Shown: in pieces, positions 21,552 to 32,300 of the stretch
How the letters are laid out: every line of letters starts with the position of its first letter
How positions within the stretch are numbered: the first letter of the stretch is position 1
Origin: Coenobita brevimanus
Lineage: Eukaryota > Arthropoda > Malacostraca > Decapoda > Coenobitidae
Length of the DNA stretch: 64,000 nt
Assembly: GCA_032717465.1 (NCBI GenBank)
Contig: CM064666.1
Coordinates: forward strand, 3,037,501-3,101,500
Direction of reading: 5' to 3'
Position numbers and translations under genes: made by a program
Notes under the pieces: model-generated
What the model was told of the DNA's origin: nothing
Database searches by the model: none
The model's input: the letters and a program-made list of their open reading frames with translations, nothing else

Positions 21552-21654
21552 GTACTGGGCTACAGTTGATTGTAAGTTGATAATTTTGTATGGCCCGCAA
21601 ATGACATTAAAATATCCTAATAGCCCTTAATAGGAGAAAGGTTCCCCATCCCTG
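21378..21654. mobile_element. hAT-type MITE
   Basis: 8-bp flanks CTCTAATC (21370-21377) and CTCAAATC (21655-21662) differ at one base. Ends are CGAGGGTGAGGAACGTCC and, reverse-complemented, CAGGGATGGGGAACCTTT. An 8-bp duplication with CAGGG-type ends is the hAT pattern. The centre is a (TA)n run at about 21490-21550. 277 bp, non-coding. Confidence 0.7.
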
Positions 21655-21714
21655 CTCAAATCTCACAAGTCAAAAACCTCCTTAAAACCCCTCTTTTTTG
21701 ACAGTTGATGAAAG

Positions 21715-21880
21715 AGAAAAAGGATTTTTTAAAATGAGGGTGAGAGGACAGCCTTGTGGGATGCCAGTGGATAGTTCTCTGAAATCGGAACTGATTTTCA
21801 GTACTCAGGTTTGTATACCTGAGAGACGTTGGTTAGCCACATATTCTCCTATCTTGAACCATTACCTGCCATGATCTTGG
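21715..21880 (-). pseudogene. Reverse-transcriptase palm fragment of an unrelated retroelement
   Basis: Minus strand reads FKIGEYVANQRLSGIQT, then after a stop LKISSDFRELSTGIPQGCPL. GIPQGCPL is the RT motif before the catalytic YxDD. The rest has decayed. Clade undetermined. Confidence 0.5.
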
Positions 21881-22263
21881 TCTTCCTCTTCTTGTTGGCA
21901 ATTAGCTCCTCCCTTCCGGGAGGGTAAAAGCTGACGATCACGACCATCAAGTGATCCTGACCGACCAGGTGAATTACACACAAAAAGAATAAAGTAAACA
22001 ATCAAGATTTTATCACCATCATCATCGTCGTCGTCCAGACCTCTGTTAACACCTAAGGATTAGGCGAGGCAGGGTCCAGAGAGCAAGAAAAAACTGATAG
22101 AGGGTGAAACTAATTAGATTTCTGTCCAGTTAAACGAGCTACACTCTCATGCACCTACCATTCAAGCCCTCGGAATCCTGACTCCACTCCACAGGCATAA
22201 ACATCCACATTTTACATTATGAAAATAATAAACAGAGTCTGGGTTATGTCGGCTTTATCTGCC

Positions 22264-22264
<1 letters not shown>

Positions 22265-22300
<36 letters not shown>
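22265..22300 (+). repeat. (GA)n microsatellite next to P450 exon 4 donor
   Basis: Uninterrupted GA run ending about 20 bp from the donor at 22319-22320; on the transcribed strand it is a (CT)n tract just downstream of the exon. Confidence 0.9.
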
Positions 22301-22302
<2 letters not shown>

Positions 22303-22320
22303 AAACACTGAACATTTTAC

Positions 22321-22523
22321 CTTTAGAAAATCATACACGGTGTTTGTCTGTTGTATGACCTTATCCACTTTCATCCACCTGTTCTTGATGACCTGTGGCA
22401 GTAGGGGTATGAGCCAGGGCATAAAATCCAGCAGTACCATGGAGCCCTGTATCTCGTCGAAGTTGCTCTGGATGAGATGGGCGAAATAAATTATCTCCTC
22501 GTCGTTGATGTCGTACCGTCGAT
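22321..22523 (-). CDS. P450 exon 4
   Basis: Acceptor ATCCAACCCCAG precedes 22523; donor GTAAAATG follows 22321. The 203 bp complete an Asp codon begun in exon 3 and then give 67 codons, ending in phase 0 at DFLK. Residues RRYDINDEEIIYFAHLIQ correspond to the region after the D/E helices of clan 2 P450s (usual form xRYDxxDxEF); MPWLIPLLPQVIKNRWMKVDKV corresponds to the F-G helix region. The donor lacks the usual G at +5, and the (GA)n run lies just beyond it. Confidence 0.85.
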
Positions 22524-22589
22524 CTGGGGTTGGATAAGGGTGTGTGTGTGTGATTATTTGTTTAGTATAAGTAGTTGTAGTTGATAACA

Positions 22590-22640
22590 TTGACGAAATA
22601 CAGTAGATCATCTCTTTGTCATGTATGTCTTAAAGCTAAT
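22590..22640 (-). pseudogene. Partial decayed copy of P450 exon 4 start, copy a
   Basis: Upstream of exon 4 on the minus strand, ATCCAACACCAG then (stop) DIHDKEMIYC aligns with ATCCAACCCCAG then RRYDINDEEIIYF. Homology covers the acceptor and about 50 exonic bp and then ends. One in-frame TAA. Confidence 0.75.
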
Positions 22641-22857
22641 CTGGTGTTGGATATGTATTGGTGCTGCAGAGGGACCCCTTCATCAAGTAGTGGCACTGAT
22701 ATGACCGGCCGGTGGAGCTGCCCGTTTAAACAAATGTCTCTCAGTCCCCTCCCTATCCCCTAAACGAGGACGTGGATAGCAGGAGGAGGGCAACGTTATC
22801 CTGCAGTCCACAGGGTTTAGGTCCAGACGAGCCAGGGGTTGCATTTACTTGTGCTTC

Positions 22858-22907
22858 TACTAGGCTACTACTACTACGACTACTACTTCTGCTACTACTA
22901 CTATTAT

Positions 22908-22942
<35 letters not shown>

Positions 22943-23370
22943 TTACTACTACTACTGCTGCTACTACTATTCCCACTACTACCATGACTACTACGACTAC
23001 TACTACTACGACTACGAGTACTACTACTACTACTACTGCTACTACTACTACTGCTACTACTACTACTTCTACTACTACTACTACTACTACTATTACTACT
23101 GCCGCTGCTGCTACTACAACTACTACTACTACCACCACCACCACTGCTACAACGTCTACTACTACCACCACCACCACCACCATCACCACTACTACTACTA
23201 CTACTACAACAACTACTACCACTACTACCACCACCACTACTACTACTATTGCTACTACTACTACTACTACTACAACAACAACTACTACCACTACTACCAC
23301 CACCACTACTACTACTATTGCTACTACTACTACTACTACTATTACTAATACTAGTGCTACTATGTCAAAA
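22858..23370 (+). repeat. (TAC)n trinucleotide array, ~510 bp
   Basis: Imperfect TAC/ACT repeat with ACC and GCT variants and an internal duplication (AACAACTACTACCACTACTA block at about 23210 and 23275). All long Tyr/Thr/Val ORFs here are repeat artefacts. Confidence 0.95.
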
Positions 23371-23451
23371 GTAACTCTGAATATTTACCACTCAATAACT
23401 TAACCACAGTTTTTCAGGTTTTATCAATAACATAGATATTCAACACACAAT

Positions 23452-23497
23452 ATACCAAAGTGGATGATCTCTTCGTCACTGGTACTGTAGCGCCACT
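23452..23497 (-). pseudogene. Partial copy of P450 exon 4 start, copy b
   Basis: Minus strand reads WRYSTSDEEIIHF, aligning with RRYDINDEEIIYF of exon 4. The frame is open over these residues and homology ends afterwards. It differs enough from exon 4 to be old or from a paralogue. Confidence 0.7.
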
Positions 23498-23787
23498 CTT
23501 TCTTAGATTAGATTTTGTGAGAATAATTATTAACGTTGTGGTGGATGGGGGAGCCCATCATCCACTCACTCAATGTATAGTGATGCCATACGAGCACAAC
23601 ACTGAGTGACAAGCCAAATGGTTTCCTGTACCCAGGAAACCATTTACTACTGTGGGTGGTAACCATATAACCGGGGGTTCTAACAGGGTTAAGTGTCCCC
23701 ATGATTCCCCTATCCAAAATCACTTAATCAGAAAGCCTCGGAGGACCCAATACCTGCCCTGGGCCCTAACCAAATGGGCAGATTCGC

Positions 23788-24486
23788 ATGACCATGTGGA
23801 ATGTGAGAGGTGTGAATGAGGAGAGCAAGAGGGTGGAAGTGGTGAATGTGTTCAAGAGTGCAAGATATGCTGTGATGGCACTGTGTGAAACAAAGAAGAA
23901 AGGGTGCGAAGTGGAGGAGTGGGAGGATGTGAAATGTGTAAAATCGGGCATGAATGGGAGAGGAAGATGCAAGGAAGGAGTTGCTTTGTTGATGAATGAG
24001 GTGTGACAGAGTGGAATGAGAGACTACAAATGTGTCAGCTCGAGGTGTATGTATGTAAAATTCAAGTTTCAGAAGGTGAAAGTAGCGGTGATTCTAGCGT
24101 AAGCACCATGTGAGGACAGGAGTGAGAGAGAGAAAGACAGGTTTGGGAATGAGCTTGGTGAAGGAGTGGGAGAAATGCCCACGAGCTACAAGGTGATCGT
24201 AATAGGGGATATATTTGGAATAGTAGGCACTGGTCCTGAGGATGACATAATGGGTTGTTATGGAGTACCAGGAGAAAATGATAATGGGAAGCGACTAAAG
24301 GATATGTGTCAGGAGAGGACACATTTCAAACACAAAGATGCACATAAATATACATGGTATAGAGGGAACGGGGATCGTGCTGAAAGACGCTTGATTGATT
24401 ATGTGCTTGTAGAGAGGTCGATGATGGGAATGGTTGCTGAAACGAGGGCCGTGAGAGGACGATGTGGAGGTCTGTCAGATCATTGA
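23788..24486 (+). pseudogene. RTE D1 endonuclease domain
   Basis: MTMWNVRGVNEESKR, ALCETKKKG (catalytic Glu), VIVIGDIFGIVG (GDFN degraded to GDIFG), HKYTWYRGNG and DYVLVERS, ending GLSDH, in that order. Stops at about 24004 and 24100 split it. Confidence 0.75.
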
Positions 24487-24620
24487 TTGTGGTATGTAAG
24501 ATCAAGCTGAGAGAGGTGAGGTGGATCAGGAGAGAGAGGAGTAGTCAGGGAGAAAGACTGAAAGTTGATAAGCTGAGGATCAAAGAAATGGCAGATGATT
24601 ACAGTGTCATAAAAAGACTT

Positions 24621-25218
24621 TGTAGTTACTTGTAGAGAAGTTATATATATTAGACTTGTGGACGAGCGGTTGTTATACTTGAGTTGTTTGTACGTTGATA
24701 ATCTTGGTTCCCATTTGTCATGCAATGACAAAGGAGAGATAAAGAATAGTATGGGACTATTTTTATTTGTCTTGATAATGTTAACAGTCTCTCACACACG
24801 AGTGAAGTTAAGTAGAGTCCCGCTAGCTACCTCCTGTCTTGCTCTCTCTCTCTCTCTCTCCCAAGTTGCTAAGCCTTCCTCTCTACACCCCGCCGATTCT
24901 ATGGCCTCTCGTCTTCTGAGCTCTCTTTCCTAAATTCTGGTGAAACAGGAGTCGTGTCACGTGTGTTCACTGTGGTTGGAAAGTTCTAGAAGCCTGTGTG
25001 TGAGTATGGGTGTATGTGTGTGTATGGTCAACTAGGCTTTGTTCTCCTGCTGTATCGCTGACAAACTAACTGCATCATCTACTGACTGGCTACTTCGTAA
25101 TCTGTCGTCAGCTTTTCCTCAGTGTAACTTGCAAGATCATTTCCTATTCCCAGGCTCGCATAGAGCTGTCTATCTGTCTATTTATCTATCTAACTAGTAT
25201 GATTTTAAATATAATATG
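24621..25218. mobile_element. 598-bp insertion with 5-bp target duplication (GACTT), possible solo LTR
   Basis: GACTT at 24616-24620 and 25219-25223 flank it. Removing the insert with one GACTT restores a continuous RTE frame across the join. The insert is non-coding, has a (CT)n run at about 24843-24860, and starts TGTAG but ends ATATG rather than CA, so LTR identity is uncertain. Confidence 0.6.
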
Positions 25219-25223
25219 GACTT

Positions 25224-27299
25224 ATAACAACAGGACCAAAGTAGAGGACGAGTTAGAAACAGTAAACTGGAATGAAATGGATCTGGACAGCCTGTGGAAT
25301 GCATATAGGGATTGCTTAGTTAGGAATGCTGAAGTGGTGTGTGATGTGGCAAGAGAAGAAAGGTACGGCATGGTGGGATGAAGAGTTTAAGAGTGGTGGA
25401 GGAAAAGAGGACGAAGTGGCTAAAGTGGTTACAGGATAGGGTTTCAGTTGAAATAAGAACTGAATATATCGTGAGCAAGAGGCATGTAAACAGACTAGTG
25501 AAGAGGAAAAAGGAGTTAAATGATGATCTAGGAAGAAAAATGAACGTGAACTACTCTGAAAATAGGATATTATTCTGGAAAGAGGTGCAGAAATGTACAA
25601 GTGAAAGCGGAAAGAAATGTGATGGTGAGAAAGATGTAAGTAGTAGATTATTAACCCATGGGGATGAGGTAAGGACCAGATGGAAAGAATATTTTGAAAG
25701 CCTAATGACTGGGAATAGAGAAAGCAGAGCGGCTGTAAACATGATTTATTTGTTTTGGGGGTGTGCAGAGAAGGAAGGCAGTGCCAGGAGACATGACACT
25801 CACACAGGTGAAGAGTGCTGTGAAGCAGATGAAAAATGGGAAGGCAGCTTGGGCTGATGAGGTGTATGCAGAGATGCTTATGTGTAGTGGACAGAGTGGA
25901 ATGAAGTGCTTGTTGGAGATATGTAAGAAGGCATGGATGAGTGAACCTGTGCCTGCAGAGTGGAAAAAGCCTGTGATTGTACCCCTGTACAAAAATAAAG
26001 GTGAGTGCAAGAATTATCATGGCATAAGTTTATTGAGTGTGGTAGGGAAAGCATATGGAAAAATTATTATAGAGAAAGTAAGAAAGATATCAGAAGTCCT
26101 AGTGAGTGATGAACAGGGTGGCTTTAGGAGTGGCAGAGGATGTGTGGATCAAATATTTGCAGTGAGATATATAGGAGAGAAGGCTTGCAAGAAGGACCAT
26201 AAGGTGTATGTGGCATACACTGCTCTGGAAAAAGCATACGACAGAGTAGACAGAGAAGGATTGTGGAAAGTGTTGCGCATGTACGGTGTAGATGGTAAGC
26301 TGCTAGGTGCTGTCAAGAGTTTTTATGATGGTAGTGAAGTATGTATAGGGGTTAATCGGCATCTAAGTTAATGGCTCAAGATCGGTGTGGGAGTGCGACA
26401 AGGCTGTGTGGTGTCCCCATGGTTGTTCAATATATATGTGGATGGGGTGATGAGAGAAGTAAAACCACGAGTAATGGAGAGAGGGATGGCGTTGGTATTG
26501 AATGGTGATGCATGGAATATCTCAAATTTCTTGTATGCTGATGATGCAGTACTGCTTGCAAATACCAGACAAGAACTTGGTAGACTAGTGCAGAGTTTTG
26601 CTGATGCCTGTGAGCGTCGTGCCTTGAAAGTAAATATAGAAAAGGGTAAAGTGATGATTACTGAGAGAGAAGGTGACTCCCAGTGTAATGTTACAGTGAA
26701 TGGAGAGAGACTGGAATTGGTGAGAGTTCAAAGACCTGGGTAGGCAAAAGAGGAAAATGTGCAAAAGAAGTGGAAAGTAGAGTGACATAAGGAAGAAAAG
26801 TAGCTGGTGCAATGAAGGCCTTGATAAGAAACAGAGGCTTGAGTGTTGCAGCTGCACGAGGCTTACATGAGGGTGTTAGTGCCAACTTTAACATATACGA
26901 AGTAGATGTGAGACTATGGTGTGGCATGAAAATGAAAAGTCAAGAGTAAGAACAGTGGAGATGGGACTGCTGAGGAATGTACGTGGAGTACAGAGGGTGG
27001 ATAGGATACGAAATAATGTGATTCGTGAAGGATGTGGAGTAAGGAAATCGGCGGACACTAGAATCGAAGAGAGTGTACTGAGATGGTATGGTTATGTGGA
27101 GAGAATGGATAACAGTAGAGTGGTGAAAATGGTATATCTGAGCAAATTTGAAGGAGGAAGGAGGCGAGGTAGGCCAAGGAGAAGGTGGAGAGATGTGGTA
27201 GGTAAGTGTGTGTGGAAGAGAGGTTTGGAAGTCGGTGAGGTTAGGGACCTGACGAGAGATCGAGCTGGCTGGATGAATGTTGTGAGGAGAAATGCATGA
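25224..27299 (+). pseudogene. RTE D1 reverse transcriptase and C-terminal region
   Basis: Pieces: linker (VEDELETVNWNEMDLDSLW), RWKEYFESLM, VKQMKNGKAAWADEVYAEML, GFRSGRGCVDQIFAVR, a shift and stop near 26370, GVRQGCVVSPWLFNIYVDGV, FLYADDAVLLA (catalytic DD intact), then after a shift RWYGYVERMDNSRVVK and GRPRRRWRDVV. The last motif is the recurrent C-terminus of RTE-like ORF2. Frames shift about four times. Confidence 0.8.
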
Positions 27300-27534
27300 T
27301 CCGGGAATTTGGCATCCCTTTTTAACGTGGCAGCATCCTGATTGACTCAGTTGGATACGTTTATGTGAAACTACAGAACAGTGTGAATGTTTTTGGCGTA
27401 TCTGATAGAGCCAGGATTCCGGGGGCTTGAATGAGTGAATGGAAGCGTGACCCATTGGACTGGGCAGATCTGGGCTGTCTGGACATTGCTACTCCTCACC
27501 CTGCCCTAGTGTGGGAAAAGAGGTCCGGGTGATG

Positions 27535-27536
<2 letters not shown>

Positions 27537-27575
<39 letters not shown>
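27537..27575 (+). repeat. (TA)n at the RTE D1 3' end
   Basis: TA run between the D1 3' UTR and the TGTTAC start of the LTR; continues at 31447 beyond it. Confidence 0.85.
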
Positions 27576-27579
<4 letters not shown>

Positions 27580-28268
27580 ACATAGCCTATGATTTCATCA
27601 CCCTTTGTGTAATTCTAACGTACAGTATGCTGCATGTTTGATCATGAGCGTGTTCTACCTCACTCCCCCCTTCTACCCTTATAGTAGAGTAAGTCGTTCT
27701 TTCTGTTGTTCAGAGCAGGATTGTCAACTCTTTGTCCCCTATGGCTTCATTTGCGCGTCCTTCTTACAAGTTGTATCAAGCTCTGCCTCCCCCTATATAA
27801 TGAGCTCAGTCTCTGCATTAATTGCCACTTAGATCTACTCCTCAATTTGCTCATATCTCTGTCCTCCCCTGTACAGTTGTTATTATTGTGAGTGCTCAGG
27901 AAGTCTCCAGCCATCTAGCAGCTGTGTAATTTGAGTATAAGTGTTATTACATTTTTTTCCTTGCACTTTTTTTTTTATGCAAGGAAGAAGGAACCAAAGG
28001 CCATGAGCCCGCAGTAACAGTTCCCTCCAAGAGAAAAACAAAATACAATATAGAGTCAAATTCAAGATCCGATCATTTTGAGATGCCTGGAAACACTGCG
28101 TTTGAAAGACTGGAGATCATAGGCAGCAAGAAATACAGACAGAGGGAGACAGTTCCAGAGCTGACCTGTTGCATAAATGAAAGACTGGGAGTAACGGTTA
28201 ACTCTTGCATTAGAGAGTTGGACAGAAAAAGGATGAGAGTTTGCTGCCAGACGGGTGCTACGCGCCCG

Positions 28269-29439
28269 TCATAGAGGTGGAGGAATGCAAGCAGACAGTT
28301 CAGAGGAGCAGTGACCATTAAAGTAGCGATAGAAAAGAGATAAAGATGCAACAGTGCGGCAAAGAGACAGAGGTTGAAGGGAGTCAGTAAGAGGAGGAGA
28401 GTTAATGAGACGAAAAGCCTTTGACTCCACCCTATTGAGAAGAGCTGTATGAGGGGAGCCTCCCCACACATGAGAGTTGTACTCCACACAGGGGCGGATA
28501 AAACCCCTGTATAGAGTCAACAATTGCGCAGGGGTAAAGAAGGAGCGGAGTCGGCTTAGCACACCCAATCTCTTGGAAGCAGATTTTACAAGAGATGTAA
28601 TATGATCTTTCCAAGATAAGTCCCGAGTAAATGAAACCCCAAGCATGTTCAAGGATGATGCAGGATTAAGCTGAATATTATTAAACATTAGTGGGTATAC
28701 CTGTGGAAGATTTTGTCGGGTTGATAGGTGTAAGAACTGAGTCTTAGATGCATTAAAGACAACCATATTATTTTTACCCCAGTCAGAGATACGAGCCAAG
28801 TCAGACATTAGGTGTGCCATAGCCTCATCCCTTGTTTGTTGAAGTAACTGTTGAGATGGGCGTTGCGGAAACTGATTGGAAAGGTGAAGGGTGGAGTCAT
28901 CAGCGTATGAGTGGATAGGGTTAGATGTACAGCTTAGAAGATCATTGATGAATAAAAGGAAGAGAGTTGGTAGGTGTGCCATAGCCTCATCCCTTGTTTG
29001 TTGAAGTAACTGTTGAGATGGGCGTTGCGGGAACCGAATGGAAAGGTGAAGGGTGGAGTCGTCAGCGTATGAGTGGATAGGGTTAGATGTACAGCTTAGA
29101 AGATCATTGATGAATAAAAGGAAGAGAGTTGGTGAAAGGACAGAGCCCTGAGGAACACCACTGTTGATAGATCTAGGAGAAGAACGATGGCCGTCTACAA
29201 CAGCGGCTATAGAACGACCAGAAACGAAGCTAGCGATGAAGGCACAGATAGAAGGATAGAAACTGTAGGAGGGCAGTTTGGAAATTAAAGACTTATGCCA
29301 GACTCGATCGAAAGCCTTTGAGATGTCAAGTGCAATGGCAAAGCTTTCGCCAAAGTCCCGAAAGGAGGATGACCAGGAGTCTGAAAGGTAGGTGAGAAGA
29401 TCACCAGTGGAGCGTCCCTGACAGAACCCATACTGACGA
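28269..29439 (-). pseudogene. LINE A copy 3 RT and post-RT region with duplicated YADD block
   Basis: Open from the RT fingers ([18 protein letters not shown]) through [22 protein letters not shown] and [12 protein letters not shown], then the same segment again from [15 protein letters not shown] to TRDEAMAHL. It continues as [11 protein letters not shown] to CIPPPL and stops where sister copies have CGA (PPLRQA). Thus two YADD catalytic loops are in one frame. Confidence 0.8.
28810..29133 (-). repeat. 162-bp in-frame tandem duplication in LINE A RT
   Basis: Units 28810-28971 and 28972-29133 each start AGGTGTGCCATAGCCTCAT and differ at a few bases. 162 = 54 codons, so the frame is kept. Confidence 0.9.
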
Positions 29440-31137
29440 TCAGAAAAGAAGGATGTGATAGGAAAGATGCCTTAAAATTTTTCTATTAAGAATTGACTCG
29501 AAAACTTTTGAAATACAGGACGTTAAAGCAATTGGACGATAGTCGGAGGGTTGGGAGTGGTCACCCTTCTTTGAGACTGGCTGAATGAGAGCAAACTTCC
29601 AGCAAGAAGGAAAGGTACAAGTTGACAGACAAAGACGAAAGAGTTTGTCTAGGCAGGGTGTAAGCACAAAAGCACAGTTCTTGAGAACAACAGGAGGGAC
29701 CCCATCAGGCCCATATGCCTTGTTAGTACTGACGCCAGTGATGGCAGAAAATACATCAACTGAAGAAATTTTAATGTCAGCCATGAAGAAGTCAGAGGGG
29801 GGAAGTGATGGAGGAACAGCACCGGAATCGTCTAAGGTAGAATTGGAGGAGAAAGTCTGTGCGAAGAGATCTGCTTTATCAGTAGAAGAAATAGCTACAG
29901 AACCATCAGAGTAGAAAAGAGGAGGGAAGGATGATGAGGTAAAGTTGTTAGAAAGATTTTTGGCAAGATGCCAGAAGGAGCAGGAAGAATTCGAGTTGGA
30001 GAGTTGAGAGCATTTAGTATGGATGAAATTATTTTTAGTAGAGCGAAGAACAGACTTAGCACGATTCCGGGCAGAAACGTAAAGATGATGTGATTCAGGA
30101 ATGGGTTGGCTCCGGTACCTTTTGTAGGCCCTCTCCTTGTTGCGAACAGCATTAGAACAAGTGTGATTAAACCAAGGCTTTCTTGCGTTAGTCAAAGGAT
30201 ATGAGAATGGAATGTATGCTTCCATGCCCGAGAGAATAACCTCTGTAATGCGCAAGGCACACTCAGATGGCTCACGGCCATGGAAGCAATAATCATTCCA
30301 GGGAAAATCAAAGAAGTACTGCCTGAGGACCTCCCAGTCTGCGGCTCCAAAATGCCACAGACGACGTTTCCCTGGAGGGTCCACAGGCCGTACCGGAGTG
30401 ATAGGACAGGTTAAGGTAATAAGGTTGTGATCGGAGTAGCCCAACGGAGAGAAAAGATTAACAGAGTAAGCAGAAGGATTAGTTGTGAGGAAGAGGTCAA
30501 GTATGTTGGAGCTCTCTCCAAGGCGGTCAGGGATACGGGTAGGGTGCTGTACAAGCTGCTCTAGGTCATTAAGGATAGAAAAGATGTAGGCTTGTTCACC
30601 AGGTGGATCCGTGAAAGGAGAGGAGAGCCAAGGGTGGTGGTGAACATTGAAATCTCCAAGAATGGAGATTTCAGAGAAAGGAGAAATGGATAGAATGTGT
30701 TCCATCGTAGAAGTAAGATAGTCGAAGAATTTTTGATAGTCAGTAGAATTAGGGGATAAGTAAACAGCACAGATATATTTAGTCAGAGAATGACAGGAAA
30801 GCCGAAGCCAGAGTGTGGAGAATTCAGAAGAATCAAGTTCAGGAACACGAGAGCAAGATAAGTCGTTGCGTATATATACACAACAGCCACCTTTGGCTTT
30901 GAAATGAGTATAGAGAAAGTAGGAGGATACAGAAAAGGGTTTGCTGTCAGTTGCCTCAGACAGCTGAGTCTCCGTTAGAAAAAGAAGGTGAGGTTTAGAG
31001 GAGGAGAGGTGGTGCTCAACAGAGTGAAAGTTAGAGGAAAGGCCGCGAATGTTGCAGAAATGAAGAAGAAGAGAGTCAGACAGTGGTTCCAGGCCAAGGT
31101 GTTGATTCGTAAGCCTAGTGAGGTTTTTGTGATTCAT
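29440..31137 (-). CDS. LINE A copy 3 endonuclease and RT N-terminus
   Basis: 565 residues. MNHKNLTRL at the start derives from flanking sequence; LINE homology begins at LEPLSDS. It contains [18 protein letters not shown] and [10 protein letters not shown] (catalytic Asp kept, unlike copy 2), then DHNLITL, the middle region, and RT up to [11 protein letters not shown]. There an extra A near 29450 shifts the frame and ends the ORF. The endonuclease looks intact by motif. Confidence 0.8.
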   Translation of the reverse strand: MNHKNLTRLTNQHLGLEPLSDSLLLHFCNIRGLSSNFHSVEHHLSSSKPHLLFLTETQLSEATDSKPFSVSSYFLYTHFKAKGGCCVYIRNDLSCSRVPELDSSEFSTLWLRLSCHSLTKYICAVYLSPNSTDYQKFFDYLTSTMEHILSISPFSEISILGDFNVHHHPWLSSPFTDPPGEQAYIFSILNDLEQLVQHPTRIPDRLGESSNILDLFLTTNPSAYSVNLFSPLGYSDHNLITLTCPITPVRPVDPPGKRRLWHFGAADWEVLRQYFFDFPWNDYCFHGREPSECALRITEVILSGMEAYIPFSYPLTNARKPWFNHTCSNAVRNKERAYKRYRSQPIPESHHLYVSARNRAKSVLRSTKNNFIHTKCSQLSNSNSSCSFWHLAKNLSNNFTSSSFPPLFYSDGSVAISSTDKADLFAQTFSSNSTLDDSGAVPPSLPPSDFFMADIKISSVDVFSAITGVSTNKAYGPDGVPPVVLKNCAFVLTPCLDKLFRLCLSTCTFPSCWKFALIQPVSKKGDHSQPSDYRPIALTSCISKVFESILNRKILRHLSYHILLF

Positions 31138-31446
31138 GTGTTTTTATGTCAGTCATTTTTGATAATATTTTGTATCTGTAATAATATATCTTGCATTCAC
31201 TGAGCATTATCCGGTTTTCTTATTTTATCAGGGCTGACTTAGATAAATTTACACTGGCTAATTTCGTGTTAATAAAGGCTATTGCAGTTAACCATATATG
31301 TAACCTGTTTTTTGCCATTACATTATCCTTATGAGTCCTGAATGTTTTGTTGTTAGTTTGAGCATTAAACTTTAACTTGTAATTTTACCTAACTCTTTTG
31401 TTTTGAACCTGGAACTTTGCGGGACAGTTTTCTCTGTTCCGTAACA

Positions 31447-31463
31447 ATATATATATATATATA

Positions 31464-31529
<66 letters not shown>

Positions 31530-31532
31530 ACC

Positions 31533-31582
<50 letters not shown>

Positions 31583-31851
31583 GCACTTACAAAACGAAAG
31601 AAAAGTAAGTCTACTGAAAAGTGGAAAAAACGCTATGGAGAAAGTGCACCGTACCAGAAGTAGCAATAGTAGTAGCAGTAGTAGTAGTAGTAGTAATAGT
31701 AGTAGTAAACTAGTAGTAGTAGTAGTAGTTGTAAACCAGTAGTAGTAGTAGTAGGAGGAGGAGGAGGAGCAGGAGGAAGAGGAGGAGGAGCTGTTACTGT
31801 TGTTGTTGCACAGTAGTTGTAGTAGTTGTGGTGATGTTGGTAGTAGTAGTG

Positions 31852-31891
<40 letters not shown>

Positions 31892-32300
31892 GAGGAGGAG
31901 GAGGAGGAATAGCGGTAGTAGTGGTAGTAGTAGTAGTAGTAGTAGGAGGAGGAGGAGGAGGAGGAGGAGGAATAGTAGTAGTAGTAGTAGCAGTAGTAGT
32001 TGTTGCTGCTGTTGCTGATGTTGCACTGTAGTAGCAGTTGTAGTAGTAGTAGTAGTAGCAGTAGTAGTAGTAGCAGTAGTAATAGTAGCAGTAGTAGTAG
32101 TAGTAGTAGTAGTGGTAGTAGTAGTAGTAGTAGTAGCAGTAGTAGTTGTTGCTGTTGTTGCTGATGTTGCACTGTAGTAGCAGTTCTAGTAGTAGTAATA
32201 GTAGCAGTAGTAGTAGTAGCAGTAGTAATAGTAGTAGTAGTAGTAGGAGGAGGAGGAGGAGGAGGAGGAATAATAGTAGTAGTAGGAGTAATAGTATCCT
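31447..32300 (+). repeat. Compound microsatellite: (TA)n, (GA)n, then (AGT)n/(AGG)n array
   Basis: (TA)n to about 31525, (GA)n 31529-31580, then 640 bp of AGT repeats from about 31660 with AGG blocks. A block GTTGTTGCTGxTGTTGCTGATG followed by TTGCACTGTAGTAGCAGTT recurs at about 32000 and 32145, with a related block near 31800, showing higher-order duplication. All long ORFs here are artefacts. Confidence 0.95.

Larger units (their letters stand above)
23770..27536 (+). mobile_element. RTE-like LINE (family D1), broken
   Basis: Carries an APE endonuclease (23788-24486), RT (25763-26743) and a C-terminal RTE-like tail (26916-27299). It is interrupted by a 598-bp insertion (24621-25218). After the ORF the 3' UTR runs to GGTCCGGGTGATGATTA and then (TA)n, the simple-repeat 3' end usual for RTE-type LINEs. 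Confidence 0.8.
27969..31094 (-). mobile_element. LINE A copy 3, near full length
   Basis: The poly(T) at 27969-27976 is the 3' poly(A). Protein-level identity to copy 2 is very high, with only scattered changes, so both are recent. Breaks: a one-base insertion near 29450, a 162-bp in-frame duplication, and CGA-to-TGA at about 28270. Confidence 0.88.
27576..31446 (+). mobile_element. Solo LTR split by LINE A
   Basis: Starts TGTTACATAG at 27576 and ends CCGTAACA at 31446 with perfect inverted TGTTAC/GTAACA ends. The left half has a TATA region (CCCCTATATAATGAG, about 27800); the right half has AATAAAGGC near 31270. LINE A (27969-about 31094) lies between the halves. Both ends sit in (TA)n, so a TSD cannot be told. 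LTR size without the LINE is about 0.74 kb. Confidence 0.65.

Noticed and set aside
1..22320. Remaining P450 exons (I-helix, ExxR, heme motif) on the minus strand
   Set aside because: Read for the usual motifs without success; a profile search would be needed, and they probably lie outside the window.
22772..23403. Long ORFs on both strands (poly-Leu, poly-Tyr, poly-Thr, poly-Val)
   Set aside because: They translate the (TAC)n array in successive frames; no unique sequence.
25316..26020. 234-residue minus-strand ORF
   Set aside because: Antisense shadow of the RTE D1 RT region; no recognisable domain.
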